64,000 nt of DNA. Origin: JAFDZW01 sp964404255. Its GTDB lineage: Bacteria; Bacteroidota; Ignavibacteria; Palsa-1295. Shown here piece by piece: positions 41,154 through 51,298 of this stretch (positions within the stretch are counted from its first letter, which is position 1; each line of letters opens with the position of its first letter). The notes under the pieces are model-generated. The model was given only the letters and a program-made list of their open reading frames with translations, searched no databases and was not told where the DNA came from. Made by a program: the position numbers and the translations under genes. Location: contig CAYOJJ010000011.1 of assembly GCA_964404255.1 (NCBI GenBank), positions 1-64,000 on the forward strand. The letters are read 5' to 3'.

Positions 41154-43622
41154 CTATCGCCAGTCTATTTTTTTTATTGTTTTCCCATCGGTTTCAAAGA
41201 GCACTGCGCCTTCCCTATCGGTACGTAGCACTTCACTACCTGCATTATGCCAGCGCGAAATGCTTTCCGCTCCCGGATGCCCAAATCTATTATGTTCGCC
41301 CACCGAAATAACAGCATACTCGGGCTTCGTCTTTTGAGTAAAGGCAAGGGAAGAGCTGAACTTGCTGCCATGATGCGCTACTTTTACAACATCGCTCTTT
41401 AAGAAATCACCATATTGCTTGACCAGGCGTTCTTCGTCTGCCGCTTCTATATCTCCAAGAAATAAGATAGAGCGGTCTTTATAGACGATCTTGCATACCA
41501 ATGAATTATGATTGATCTCGCTGTTATCGTCGTCGGATATCGCTGTAGCTACAGGGTTAAGGACATAGAGCATCACCTCGGAATCAAGCTGCATCTTATC
41601 TCCGCGCATAAGAGTATGTACGGCCGTGTGCTCATTAGAAATAATGCTATCGAGCTTATAGGTCAAACTGCTGGAAGTCTGCTCGCCGGAGGTATAAATG
41701 GTATGAATAAGATCATTCGGGATAAGCGTCAGCAGTCCGGCATAATGATCGGCATGTAAGTGCGAAATAAAGCCGGCATCGACCGAACGAATACCTTCCG
41801 ATTCGAGAAACGGAACGATGGTTCTATCGGCCACCACAGTATTAGTACCATACAGACCTCCGAAGTCAATAGTGTATGTATGGCCGCCAGGCGTTTTAAT
41901 AAGAGCCGCATCACCCTGCCCGACATCGAAGAAAAGTACCGATAACTTTTCACCACTACCCAATACCGAAGAATGCAGCGGCAGACCGATACCGATATAG
42001 CTTAATATAATAGAGGCCGAGACCGCTACCCGTGCAAAAAATTGTTTTCGGTGGCGTGCCACCAATATATACGTTAGCAAAAGGAAATAGCCGATACAGG
42101 CCGTAATAGTAAATCTCGCCACCGGCACCTGAAACGGGAAATAACTACTGCCGTGACTAATGCCGATAAGCAGCTTTGCAAAGAACGTTGTTACTTCGCC
42201 GTAAAGCATACCGACCCAACTACTGATTGCATATAACGGCAATAGCAAAAATCCGAATACCGTAATAAGACTTGATAATGGAATACCGATAATATTTATC
42301 AGCAGTCCCTTGATCTGAAGCTGATGAAAATGATAGGCAGTAATCGGCAAGAGACCGAGCGTCACCGCGATGGTCGTTAAGAAAAGCTCCAGCGCATTGC
42401 GAAGCCATTTCTTCACTCCCTGCTTTGCTTCCAGTACTTGCTTCGGTATCAAAAGCCGTTGCAGTGACGGAGTAATAAGTACTAATGAAAATACTGCTCC
42501 GTACGATAGCTGAAACCCGGCGTCGAAGAGTTGATAGGGTTCTATCATCAGTGAAAGCGCTGCAATAGCCGCCGTCGTATTTGCAACATCCATTCTCCGC
42601 TCCAAGAGCAAGGAGCACAAGAAGAGCTCCACGGCCATTGTTGCCCGAAGGATACTTGGCTGGTACCCCACCACCAGACTATACAGTGCTATCAATAGCA
42701 TCGTTAGCAGTACCCGCGGCCGAAGCGCAACCAAGCCAAGCAGGCGTAATAGATAGTACAAAACCAGCGCCACGATAGCCACATTAAAACCGCTGACTAC
42801 CAGCACATGAGCAAGCCCCGCCGATTGAAATTCAGCTTTGATCTCCCTGCTTAGCGATTCACTATTGCCAAGCACCATAGCTGTTGTAAGAGCAAGGGCT
42901 TCGGAATCCCGGATCGCCGCGCTAAGAATAGCGGCAGCAATGTGCTGCAGGGAATCGGAGAGATCGCCGATATGCTCAAAGATCGTCGCGGAGTTGGAAG
43001 AATCGAGAAACCTGATATCGTAGCGGCTTTTTACCGTTGCAAGCAGCGGCGTCCCTTCCTGCAGAAGTTTTACTGAAAACCAATTACTACTGCCGGGATT
43101 ACGTTCTTTCCGGATGTCTTCGATCGTGCAGAATATTTTTACCTTATCGTTGCGCCGCAGGTCTCGCAGTTCTGCTGTTGTATCCGCTGAGCCTATCACT
43201 ATGCATACCGGCGCCTTCGTTATGATAATATGGCCGTCGATGCTTATAGAATCCGACGTAAGATAGTAGGCTTGCCGGTATCCAAGGCTTCTGATCGGCG
43301 CTCCAATGCTGCCCGAAATAATAGCCGGAGTTGCCTGATGTGTATCCACCCAGCGTAGAAGCGGTGTCTGCATCGAAACCTGCTGTAGCTGCATACAGGT
43401 CATTCCACAAAGCAAGGAGATGATGGCTAATCCTATAAGGCGCGTAATGCGGAGCCGACGAAGAGCATAGTACGTACTTGCGGTTACCACTATCGTCGTA
43501 CCAAGCAGGAGCGGAAGGGGTAGTTGAATAGAACGCGAAAGGCAGATACCAAGTGAAAGACCCGCCAGCAATAGCATAGCGGGTCTGTAAGAATGCTTTT
43601 GTACGCTGGTCTTTTCTATCAA
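41154..43622 (-). CDS. comEC: ComEC/Rec2-type DNA uptake channel
   Basis: The 822-residue protein conducts transforming DNA across the inner membrane. N-terminal helices and a DUF4131/OB part come first (about 1-200). The competence membrane domain follows (SAGLAHVLVVSGFNVAIVALVLYYLL, RATMAVELFLCSLLLERR) with many TM helices (about 220-550). A C-terminal metallo-beta-lactamase-like domain (about 555-822) has FFDVGQGDAALI and ISHLHADHYAGLL with HxHxDH intact. This is the complete three-domain form. The start is TTG 43622, overlapping the stop of the surface-protein gene; an internal Met is an alternative. Natural competence in this organism is plausible. Confidence 0.92.
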   Translation of the reverse strand: MIEKTSVQKHSYRPAMLLLAGLSLGICLSRSIQLPLPLLLGTTIVVTASTYYALRRLRITRLIGLAIISLLCGMTCMQLQQVSMQTPLLRWVDTHQATPAIISGSIGAPIRSLGYRQAYYLTSDSISIDGHIIITKAPVCIVIGSADTTAELRDLRRNDKVKIFCTIEDIRKERNPGSSNWFSVKLLQEGTPLLATVKSRYDIRFLDSSNSATIFEHIGDLSDSLQHIAAAILSAAIRDSEALALTTAMVLGNSESLSREIKAEFQSAGLAHVLVVSGFNVAIVALVLYYLLRLLGLVALRPRVLLTMLLIALYSLVVGYQPSILRATMAVELFLCSLLLERRMDVANTTAAIAALSLMIEPYQLFDAGFQLSYGAVFSLVLITPSLQRLLIPKQVLEAKQGVKKWLRNALELFLTTIAVTLGLLPITAYHFHQLQIKGLLINIIGIPLSSLITVFGFLLLPLYAISSWVGMLYGEVTTFFAKLLIGISHGSSYFPFQVPVARFTITACIGYFLLLTYILVARHRKQFFARVAVSASIILSYIGIGLPLHSSVLGSGEKLSVLFFDVGQGDAALIKTPGGHTYTIDFGGLYGTNTVVADRTIVPFLESEGIRSVDAGFISHLHADHYAGLLTLIPNDLIHTIYTSGEQTSSSLTYKLDSIISNEHTAVHTLMRGDKMQLDSEVMLYVLNPVATAISDDDNSEINHNSLVCKIVYKDRSILFLGDIEAADEERLVKQYGDFLKSDVVKVAHHGSKFSSSLAFTQKTKPEYAVISVGEHNRFGHPGAESISRWHNAGSEVLRTDREGAVLFETDGKTIKKIDWR

Positions 43623-46600
43623 TGCAGCACGACCACGTGTCGTATTTTATTTCCTCCGGCGCTATGCAGGCTTAGGAAATAAGCGCCGTTCTTAACCGCC
43701 GAAGTATTCCATCTGATATCATAATATCCCGGTTTCTTACTTTCGTTAACGAGCGTATTAACAACATTTCCGAGATTATCCAATACATCGAGCCGCACCG
43801 GGCCTTCTTTAGATACATCGACCGTCATCGACATCCATCCATGAGAAGAAGGATTCGGAGTAATTCCTTCGACATTGGCATCGTTCGGATCGGTTCTTGG
43901 GAATAAGAGTCCGGGATCCGCACAGGTAGAATCCAGTGTGACGAGCCCTGCTTCCTGTATCACATCCGCACAGCCAGTCGGGTACGGACTGCGATCGAAA
44001 TTAAAGGCGTAATTGATCGGATACTGCTTAAAGAAGGTTGCCGGATCGTCGCCCTCATTCAAATGCGTATGGAATTTGATATAGAGTACCGGGATCGAAT
44101 CGCCCGTTACTCCGCCCGTCACAATACTTCCATCGAGCGTCTGATAATCATATTCGCGGTATCCTGCTGTATCGCCGAGCACATAATAAAATCCGTAGGC
44201 TGTATGAGTATTATACTGATCGTAATCGTAATCTTCCAGGTGTGCCGGGTCATACGTAAGCACCAGCTTGAACGTGGAAGATTTAAATGCTTCCATTGGG
44301 CTATGAGCATAGATCGGGACGATTACATCCTGATTCGGCAACGCACGTAAATGCGCAGAAGAAGTGAACGAAGCAGTAAGCTGCGAGCCGATCGCCGTAA
44401 TATCCTGTATATACTCAAAACCTTTTGGTAAATTGGAATGCAGGGTGATCGTAGCCGAAGCGGGGCCGGTCTTCGTCGGGCTGAAGCGGACGATAATATC
44501 CCGGCTTCCTTTTGCAGGCACAGTAAATGGTGCCTGCGGCGTGAGGATAACAAAATCGGAAGGATCGGCACCACCGAGGGTAAGATCGGTAACTTTAATA
44601 TCGAAGTCGTTTTTGTTGCCGATGGTGATCGTACGATCCTGCTCGGTACACATGAGTACGCTATCAAATCCGTTCACCATTTGGATCGAGGGTTTTTCGA
44701 TCGTCAGTACCCGGGCCACAAGTACTACCTGCCGGTGCCCGCCGCTATTGGGTGCAATATCGATCGTCTCCTGACGGTAGCCGTTTGGAGCTCCGGTAGG
44801 AGTAAAGCGCACATTCATTCGTGCCGGAGTCTTTGAAGTGATCGGCAACGTGAATGGCAGTACGATAGGTTGACGCAACGTATCGAAAGAGGTAATGCTA
44901 AATTCCGCAGTACCGGCATTCGGCCCTTGATAGTTTTGCAGTGTTGCATTTACGATCTGCAGATCGACCACGCTCTTATTTGCGATATAGACCATCGAAT
45001 CTTTCGGCAGATCGGTATTTTCGAACGTGCCAAAATCAAGCGTGTCGATATGCTTCTTAATAATGGAATCGCTGAAGACCTGCGGATTACCAAGAATACC
45101 ACGGCCATAGACATCCACGACATACGCGCGCAAATGCTCGGTCTTGGCATTGAGGATGGTATGTCTCCTGACGTCGGGGGCGAACGGCTTAAAGGTAACT
45201 TTAATAGATTTTGATTCACCGGGGCCTATCGTCAGATCCGTCGTCGGGCTGCTAACCCAAAAACAGGTATCATCCAGTGTTCTTGTCGGGAAGCCGGTGA
45301 TCGTCAGGGAGTCGCTGGAAATATTTTGCAGCGAAACGATTGAATCAAAAGTATCGGTATATTCTCCCGATTTTAATGGATCCGGATTTTGTAATAACCT
45401 GTCGCCGAAATCGATCAGCAAACCGGTCGTCTTAAAGGGCGTGATCGTTTTTAATAACGTACCGCCCGGATAAGAGTAGCTATCGACAGGCCCTAAGCCG
45501 TACACCGTTATTCCGAAGGGCTTCGGACCGGAGATATTATGAGTCCCCTGTGCATTCGGCGTCAGCTTTTTATCGTCGAGCGATAACTGGGCATAATAAA
45601 ATCCTGAATTAGGAATGGGAGCAAATAAATTTGAAGGAAGCGTCTTGCCATCGAGCACGATATTATTTACACTGGAAGCATCGGCAACGACATTAACAAA
45701 ATTTCCTCCCTGATAAGCAGGCAAGGGTACGGAAATGAATGTATAGGAGGTATGAAATTGCTCGACAGGAAAGAGCACTGCATACGCCGGATCACCATAC
45801 GGCTGCCCGCCGCCGCCGCCGGTGCCATAAATACTCGTATGCATATACTGGCCGACCATGATCGGGTTCGTTGCATTGATCGAAGTCGGCTTACTTAGCT
45901 GCTTGATCTCATAAAATTCACCTTTATTAAGAGTGGCGACCTGATTACCATTAACAGTAATGACGTTCTCATCTTCACCGGAAACCACGCGCACCAGATC
46001 GGGCAGTGAAGAAGAACGATACGGCACTACCAGAGCGGAATCGCCCCAGGCGCTTACCGGCGCAAGCTGTTCTACCAAATGGTCACGGCTGGTCGTGCTG
46101 CTATTTCTATTGCGAAAATCTTTTGGTATTGCGGCTCGGACGTGTCCTGAAAAAACGGCGATCGGAAGATCGGATTCTATAAGCGAACCGGTGAGGTCGT
46201 TTGAAACATCAAAGGCCATTCCCTGCACGAGGTACACATCGCCTTTATTCATTCGTACCTGAATGGGAGAAGCGGGGCCCGAGCCTCCGCTCGTATTATC
46301 TTTCGGCGTGATAGTGACATTCGTACCATCGAACGGGGAAACGATCCAAAACTCGCCGGGAGTATTACCTCCGCCAAGTCCATTACTCGAAGAAGGATAA
46401 TTTATCGTAAGATACTCAGTGCCGAGTACATCGACCGGAATAGCCAAAAACGCATCGGTTGAAAACAATTTATGGTTGAGCCCATAGACGGCGATCTCGT
46501 TATCGGCAGTAATATGAATGCCGTAATTCGGTAGTACCTGTTCGGCCTGCGTGATCTCGACGGTTCCGTTAAACCCGTTTCCGTTTGGGAGATCGATAGT

Positions 46601-46867
46601 TTTGATCTGGCCGGGAGTTGTTGTGAACGTTTGCTTAAAACCGAGGCTCGGAATCTCTACAACGCCATTCGCGGCTACTTCGCTGGTAATATATAGCTCG
46701 AAGGTATTCTCGCTTTCATCACCGCCCTGGTTTTCGGCGAATGCGACATAGAATTCTTTTCCAAAATTGTCTTTTTGCTGGGCATGGGCGTATAGAGACC
46801 AAAGAAGCAGAATTGCTGCCACTGCCAAATAGGAGGAAATCCGCACCCAGGATATTATTCGCATCAT
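43619..46867 (-). CDS. IgGFc-binding-like surface protein with ASH-type repeats and T9SS tail
   Basis: The 1082-residue protein has a signal peptide (AVAAILLLWSLYAHAQ). GKEFYVAFAENQGGDES begins the IgGFc-binding-like domain (about 30-480, with DLTGSLIESDLPIAVFSGHV and SRDHLVEQLAPVSAWG). Choice-of-anchor-D/ASH-like modules (about 490-830: LLIDFGDRLLQNPDP, VTFKPFAPDVRRH, VRFTPTGAPNGY, DIIVRFSPTKTGPAS) and a cohesin-like beta segment (about 845-960) follow. It ends with a T9SS domain (ITPNPSSHGWMS...GAYFLSLHSAGG). It should be surface-anchored. Its stop codon overlaps the comEC start (TTGA), so the two may be cotranscribed. Confidence 0.9.
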   Translation of the reverse strand: MMRIISWVRISSYLAVAAILLLWSLYAHAQQKDNFGKEFYVAFAENQGGDESENTFELYITSEVAANGVVEIPSLGFKQTFTTTPGQIKTIDLPNGNGFNGTVEITQAEQVLPNYGIHITADNEIAVYGLNHKLFSTDAFLAIPVDVLGTEYLTINYPSSSNGLGGGNTPGEFWIVSPFDGTNVTITPKDNTSGGSGPASPIQVRMNKGDVYLVQGMAFDVSNDLTGSLIESDLPIAVFSGHVRAAIPKDFRNRNSSTTSRDHLVEQLAPVSAWGDSALVVPYRSSSLPDLVRVVSGEDENVITVNGNQVATLNKGEFYEIKQLSKPTSINATNPIMVGQYMHTSIYGTGGGGGQPYGDPAYAVLFPVEQFHTSYTFISVPLPAYQGGNFVNVVADASSVNNIVLDGKTLPSNLFAPIPNSGFYYAQLSLDDKKLTPNAQGTHNISGPKPFGITVYGLGPVDSYSYPGGTLLKTITPFKTTGLLIDFGDRLLQNPDPLKSGEYTDTFDSIVSLQNISSDSLTITGFPTRTLDDTCFWVSSPTTDLTIGPGESKSIKVTFKPFAPDVRRHTILNAKTEHLRAYVVDVYGRGILGNPQVFSDSIIKKHIDTLDFGTFENTDLPKDSMVYIANKSVVDLQIVNATLQNYQGPNAGTAEFSITSFDTLRQPIVLPFTLPITSKTPARMNVRFTPTGAPNGYRQETIDIAPNSGGHRQVVLVARVLTIEKPSIQMVNGFDSVLMCTEQDRTITIGNKNDFDIKVTDLTLGGADPSDFVILTPQAPFTVPAKGSRDIIVRFSPTKTGPASATITLHSNLPKGFEYIQDITAIGSQLTASFTSSAHLRALPNQDVIVPIYAHSPMEAFKSSTFKLVLTYDPAHLEDYDYDQYNTHTAYGFYYVLGDTAGYREYDYQTLDGSIVTGGVTGDSIPVLYIKFHTHLNEGDDPATFFKQYPINYAFNFDRSPYPTGCADVIQEAGLVTLDSTCADPGLLFPRTDPNDANVEGITPNPSSHGWMSMTVDVSKEGPVRLDVLDNLGNVVNTLVNESKKPGYYDIRWNTSAVKNGAYFLSLHSAGGNKIRHVVVLH

Positions 46868-47047
46868 AACTATCGCAGTACATAGAAAAACATATGACTT
46901 AGTACAAAGTTACACCGGCGGAAAGTTTTTTTCCCCGGCGCGTACCCTAACCACGTATCGACACTACCTATCTTTCTCGAATACTATTAATTACGATAGG
47001 CTCGGTATTTAGCTTTAGTAAGAGACACGTAATGCGGCAAAAAGTCT

Positions 47048-50000
47048 CTATTTGACAACAGAAAATCTTGTAGAAAGCTGTTTTTGTCCTGTTCCGTCCT
47101 TGGAATCGGCAGTAATCTGCAAATAATAGATACCGGAAGCGGGGAGCGCTGCCATTGGAATCGTAATATCGCCCTGGCCTGACCCGATGGCGGCAGGTGG
47201 TTCGCTCAGTACCTGCATCCCCCGCTCATCGAACAGTTGCCAGGATAACAGCATATCCTTCGAAACGATGTATCCTATTACCACGGCCTGATTTCCGGCT
47301 CCGGAAGGGTTGGGGTGAGGATCTGAAATAGAGATTAGTTTTTTCGTCAACAGAAGGTCTCTGATCGTCTGATTGCCACATTCATTGGCATAGATGATCG
47401 TCTGATCACCCATCGCAATACGGAACGCACAAGGCTTATGGACATATCCTACACCGGTGGAAATACTTACCGTTGTATCGGCGGTAAGGAAAGTATTGCA
47501 TAATATCGTAAAGAGCAGGTCGTTCTTTGAGGTATTGGCGGAGAGATTCGTACTGAGCATCGGCACCTTCAGTATTTTCGTTACCGGATCCCAGATAAAA
47601 TCGGGTTGATTGGGTACCTGCGACGAAGCCTCGGTCAGCGAACCGGTTCTATCGATCTTGACCGGCCGTATCAGTTCATTGGAGAAGGAGATAACGATAG
47701 TATCGTTATTAAGCTCATCGATACCGAAGCGGTTGCCATGCAGATAGACCGGCACTTTAAATGGATCGTCACCGGCGCTGGGCTTGAATGGCGGCAAGGT
47801 AGTCTGCAGATTCAACTGAACGGCATGGCGTACTACCGTAAGTGTAATCGTATCGAAGGCATGGAGCGTCTGCAGACCTTCGGTGATCCGGCGATATAAT
47901 ATAAAATAGGTCTTCTGTACTCCATTGAGCGAATCCTCGGGGAATATATAGCGGAGTTTCAAACTAAAATCTCCCCCGCCGGGAATAGAAATAGGATACC
48001 CAAGATTTTCTCCGATCACATATCCTGCCGAATCGCCGGCTTTAGCAATGGTATCGATGTAGATCGTTGCAGAACTCGGATTATGTAAATTGATGACTGT
48101 ATCTACCGGGTCGCACGAAGAGACAGTATCAAGAAAAATCGGTGAGGTCGGAGCGAGGCCGGCCCGAACCTTGGCCTGCAGATATACTACCGGCTCAAAT
48201 CTCGAATCGTTATAGGCATAGACCGTGTCGTAAAAATCTCCATTGACTCCTATCTTAAACCTCGCAGCAAACGGAAGCCGCTGTGTTTCCGAAAGAACAG
48301 AGGGGAATGGTAGTGTGCTAAGCGAAGAAGATAACAACTCAAAATTGGTATCGCTGTGATGCAGATCGATAATGCTGCCGGAGAAAGTACCGATATTCAA
48401 TAAGGTATCCAGAACAACGGAGTCCTTTGCAATCGGATCAACAAATGTTCCGAAATCGATCACCGGAGTTGTTACTTTAATGATCGGTTCTGCTCCGATA
48501 CCCCGAAGCGTATCGAAAACATAAGCAATGCCGCCCGAGACGCGATCATCCGCAATGCCGATCTTGACAACGGCAACTCTTCTTCCGGTATCGATCACAT
48601 TATTTTTACTATCGAGACGCGGCGCAAATCGCGCGCGGTATGAGTGCGCCTCAAAGCCACTCTTGACGGTATCGAGCACCCACGGTGCTACTGAGGTCGG
48701 CAATGGCTGCGCTTGGTCGATCTGGAAATCCTGAATATCTCCGGAGATAAGCGATAATGAAACTATCGAAGCGGAGTCGTCACCATAATTATGAACCGGA
48801 ATATCATACCAGGGTGAAGTAAAGGTATAAAGGGAATCTATGCGTACCTTACCGAAAGTGGTATCGACTACCGGCACGTCGTAATCTACTCCTCTACCAG
48901 TAATGACAACTTGTTGAGGAGATACGCCGGATTCTAATACGGCAATCGGAATCGATTGCCGATAGAATTGTCGTGCCGGCGGTTTAAAAGTAACAAGCAC
49001 ATTCTCCGGAGCATCAGTAGATTTTAAAAGCTGCAATAGGGTATGTAAAGGATCAATATCGAAGGGTGTCGGCAGCACCTGTAACGAATTTAAATCTGTT
49101 GTTGCAAGATTTAGATTAGCATTATATGCTTTCAAAAAGAAATACCCATCTTTGGAAAGATTACGGCGCACCCTTCCGAAATCGAGCGAACCGACACTTA
49201 GCGTTGGAGTGGTTGCCGTACCAAGTACCCGGATAAATACCGGCGTCTTATTATTAGACCATACCCGGAGCACTGCGGAATACGGGCCGACCTTCGGAGG
49301 GGTAAAACGGAAGCGCACCGGCAGCGATTTTCCCGGCAGTACCGGAATGGGGCTGCGGATCGTATCGAGCACGCTGAAGACAGCCGTATCACCGCTCTCC
49401 CAGGAATAATGAAATACTTGTGAGGGATCGTTAAGCAGGCCCATTAGATTGGCAGTTATAACGGAGTTAGAATCCGGTGAACCGCCTAAGGGGATCGTGC
49501 CAAAATCGAGGTCCTGTGCTTTGAGAGCGTTTATAAACGCAAAGCTGCCACCGCCTGAGAAGGAATAGGAATCATAATAGCCATATCCATAGGTTTCTGC
49601 GTAACAAGGGAATGGGCTTTCCACTCGCTGGGTACCTTCGAACGTATGCAGGACAGTATAGTAATATTTCGTACCGGCGAGCGGATATAAAATTTTCTGA
49701 TCGAGCGGATAGCCATTGAGCGTCGTCGTCGTTCGGGCATCGGAATCGCAAACAATAGCAATGTAATGCTCGGTAAAGGCACCACCGGCCGAAAGAGTCG
49801 GTATCGTATAATAAGTGCTCATGTTCTCGATCGGCGGCAATACCGTCATATCCGGATCGCCGACAGTATCGGAGACATTCGTTATCGGATTGACATGAGC
49901 TGTTTGTAAATACTTCACCACCAGCGACGGCTCTGAGGTAGAGATCAGCGCCGCTTTATTAAGCGTGAATTGCTTATAACTTCCCTGGGCAACAGTAGTA

Positions 50001-51178
50001 GAATACACATTATTGATAAATACATCGGTTGGTGAATCGCCGGTTATAACCCGGACTACATCGCCGGAAAGCGGACGTACCGAGCGCTGGCCGAGCGACG
50101 AAGGAATATAGGCGAACATCCTTCCCCATTTTTCCGCCGGGGGCATCTGCTCCACAATGTGATCTCGCGAGACACTCGGGTGGCCGACATAATTATATTC
50201 GAAAGAATCCGGTACCGAGGCCCGCTCATGGCCGCTGAAAATAGCGATGGGTTTATCGGCAGTTATTATTGAGCCCGTCAGATCGCAATCGACTCCGGGA
50301 AGTTTCCCGACCCAACAAAGATCGATCCCTACTTTACCCGTTGCTCCGGTATCGCGAGCAGTAATCTCCATGGCATCGCCTTTATTGATCGTAAACGAAT
50401 AACTCTTCCCTTGCAGGAAGGTTCTGGCGAACGAATTAGCGGAAAGCTGGACGGTGACCGTGGTATTATTCTGCGTGCCGGCAATAACAAACTCGCTTCT
50501 CGGTACCGTATCGATCATGAATGGATTTTTAGAACTGACTCTGCCACCATTATAGAGCAACGCATTCTTTACCGAAGCAATACTATATCGTGTACCGAGC
50601 GCTTCTGCTGGTAGTACCAAAAAGCCGTCGGTACTCAGGTGATGATGTGAAAGCGCATATACGGCGATCTCATCATCGGCAGTGATCTCGAATACTTTCT
50701 GATAGATCTGCTCCGTTTGGTATCGTTCGAATCCTGCCCAGGCCGGTAACGTCACCGGTGTTACCGCTGCCGGGTCGGCAACGAATGATTGCGACCACGT
50801 TCCTCCGAGCAATGAAATCTTTCCACGAACATGAGAGCGGGCGGAGATATAGAGCGTTTTATACGGCGGATCACTCGGAATATCACTGCCCACAGCAGAG
50901 GGAAAGGCAATGAAAAAATCAGTACCGGAAGTTTTATAAACCGGGGCCGGCGGAGCGGCTGTCGGCCGGGCCTGTAGTATCGAAGGGGAGATGATCTCGG
51001 GTTTTCGTCCTACCCGGGTACTTGCAGGAGCATCGTAATCGGTACGGATAACCGTATGAGCTTCGGGAGAATACTGTGCTATGGAAGTAAGAGGAGTAAG
51101 CACCAATAAAAGGCCGACAAAAAAACTCCCAACTGTAGAAGTAGGGTATTTTCCATGACCTCTGACAACTCCAACCAT
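47048..51178 (-). CDS. Giant IgGFc-binding-like surface protein with ASH-type repeats and T9SS tail
   Basis: I choose ATG 51178 (MVGVVRGHGKYPTSTVG), which places the hydrophobic FFVGLLLVLTPLTSIAQ as signal peptide; ATG 51226 would add 16 residues. About 1376 residues. An IgGFc-binding-like domain (GTDFFIAFPSAVG, DLTGSIITADKPIAIFSGHE, SRDHIVEQMPPAEKWG) leads, then several ASH-type modules (DLDFGTIPLGG, SLDFGRVRRNLS, VIDFGTFVDPIA, each about 100 residues). A cohesin-like part and a T9SS tail (PHPNPSGAGNQ...SGIYYLQITAD) end the protein. It shares architecture with the 1082-residue neighbour but is more diverged in sequence. Spacing from both neighbours is 120-180 bp, so it probably has its own promoter. 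Confidence 0.88.
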   Translation of the reverse strand: MVGVVRGHGKYPTSTVGSFFVGLLLVLTPLTSIAQYSPEAHTVIRTDYDAPASTRVGRKPEIISPSILQARPTAAPPAPVYKTSGTDFFIAFPSAVGSDIPSDPPYKTLYISARSHVRGKISLLGGTWSQSFVADPAAVTPVTLPAWAGFERYQTEQIYQKVFEITADDEIAVYALSHHHLSTDGFLVLPAEALGTRYSIASVKNALLYNGGRVSSKNPFMIDTVPRSEFVIAGTQNNTTVTVQLSANSFARTFLQGKSYSFTINKGDAMEITARDTGATGKVGIDLCWVGKLPGVDCDLTGSIITADKPIAIFSGHERASVPDSFEYNYVGHPSVSRDHIVEQMPPAEKWGRMFAYIPSSLGQRSVRPLSGDVVRVITGDSPTDVFINNVYSTTVAQGSYKQFTLNKAALISTSEPSLVVKYLQTAHVNPITNVSDTVGDPDMTVLPPIENMSTYYTIPTLSAGGAFTEHYIAIVCDSDARTTTTLNGYPLDQKILYPLAGTKYYYTVLHTFEGTQRVESPFPCYAETYGYGYYDSYSFSGGGSFAFINALKAQDLDFGTIPLGGSPDSNSVITANLMGLLNDPSQVFHYSWESGDTAVFSVLDTIRSPIPVLPGKSLPVRFRFTPPKVGPYSAVLRVWSNNKTPVFIRVLGTATTPTLSVGSLDFGRVRRNLSKDGYFFLKAYNANLNLATTDLNSLQVLPTPFDIDPLHTLLQLLKSTDAPENVLVTFKPPARQFYRQSIPIAVLESGVSPQQVVITGRGVDYDVPVVDTTFGKVRIDSLYTFTSPWYDIPVHNYGDDSASIVSLSLISGDIQDFQIDQAQPLPTSVAPWVLDTVKSGFEAHSYRARFAPRLDSKNNVIDTGRRVAVVKIGIADDRVSGGIAYVFDTLRGIGAEPIIKVTTPVIDFGTFVDPIAKDSVVLDTLLNIGTFSGSIIDLHHSDTNFELLSSSLSTLPFPSVLSETQRLPFAARFKIGVNGDFYDTVYAYNDSRFEPVVYLQAKVRAGLAPTSPIFLDTVSSCDPVDTVINLHNPSSATIYIDTIAKAGDSAGYVIGENLGYPISIPGGGDFSLKLRYIFPEDSLNGVQKTYFILYRRITEGLQTLHAFDTITLTVVRHAVQLNLQTTLPPFKPSAGDDPFKVPVYLHGNRFGIDELNNDTIVISFSNELIRPVKIDRTGSLTEASSQVPNQPDFIWDPVTKILKVPMLSTNLSANTSKNDLLFTILCNTFLTADTTVSISTGVGYVHKPCAFRIAMGDQTIIYANECGNQTIRDLLLTKKLISISDPHPNPSGAGNQAVVIGYIVSKDMLLSWQLFDERGMQVLSEPPAAIGSGQGDITIPMAALPASGIYYLQITADSKDGTGQKQLSTRFSVVK

Positions 51179-51298
51179 TCCCGCTATACTATCAAGCGCC
51201 GTGGGACTATCCCTCGCAACATTCAAGAAAAATTATTCTTATAAGAAAACCGGGAGTCCCCTTGTTGGTTCACCATTGCAGCACAATTTTTAAAGAAT

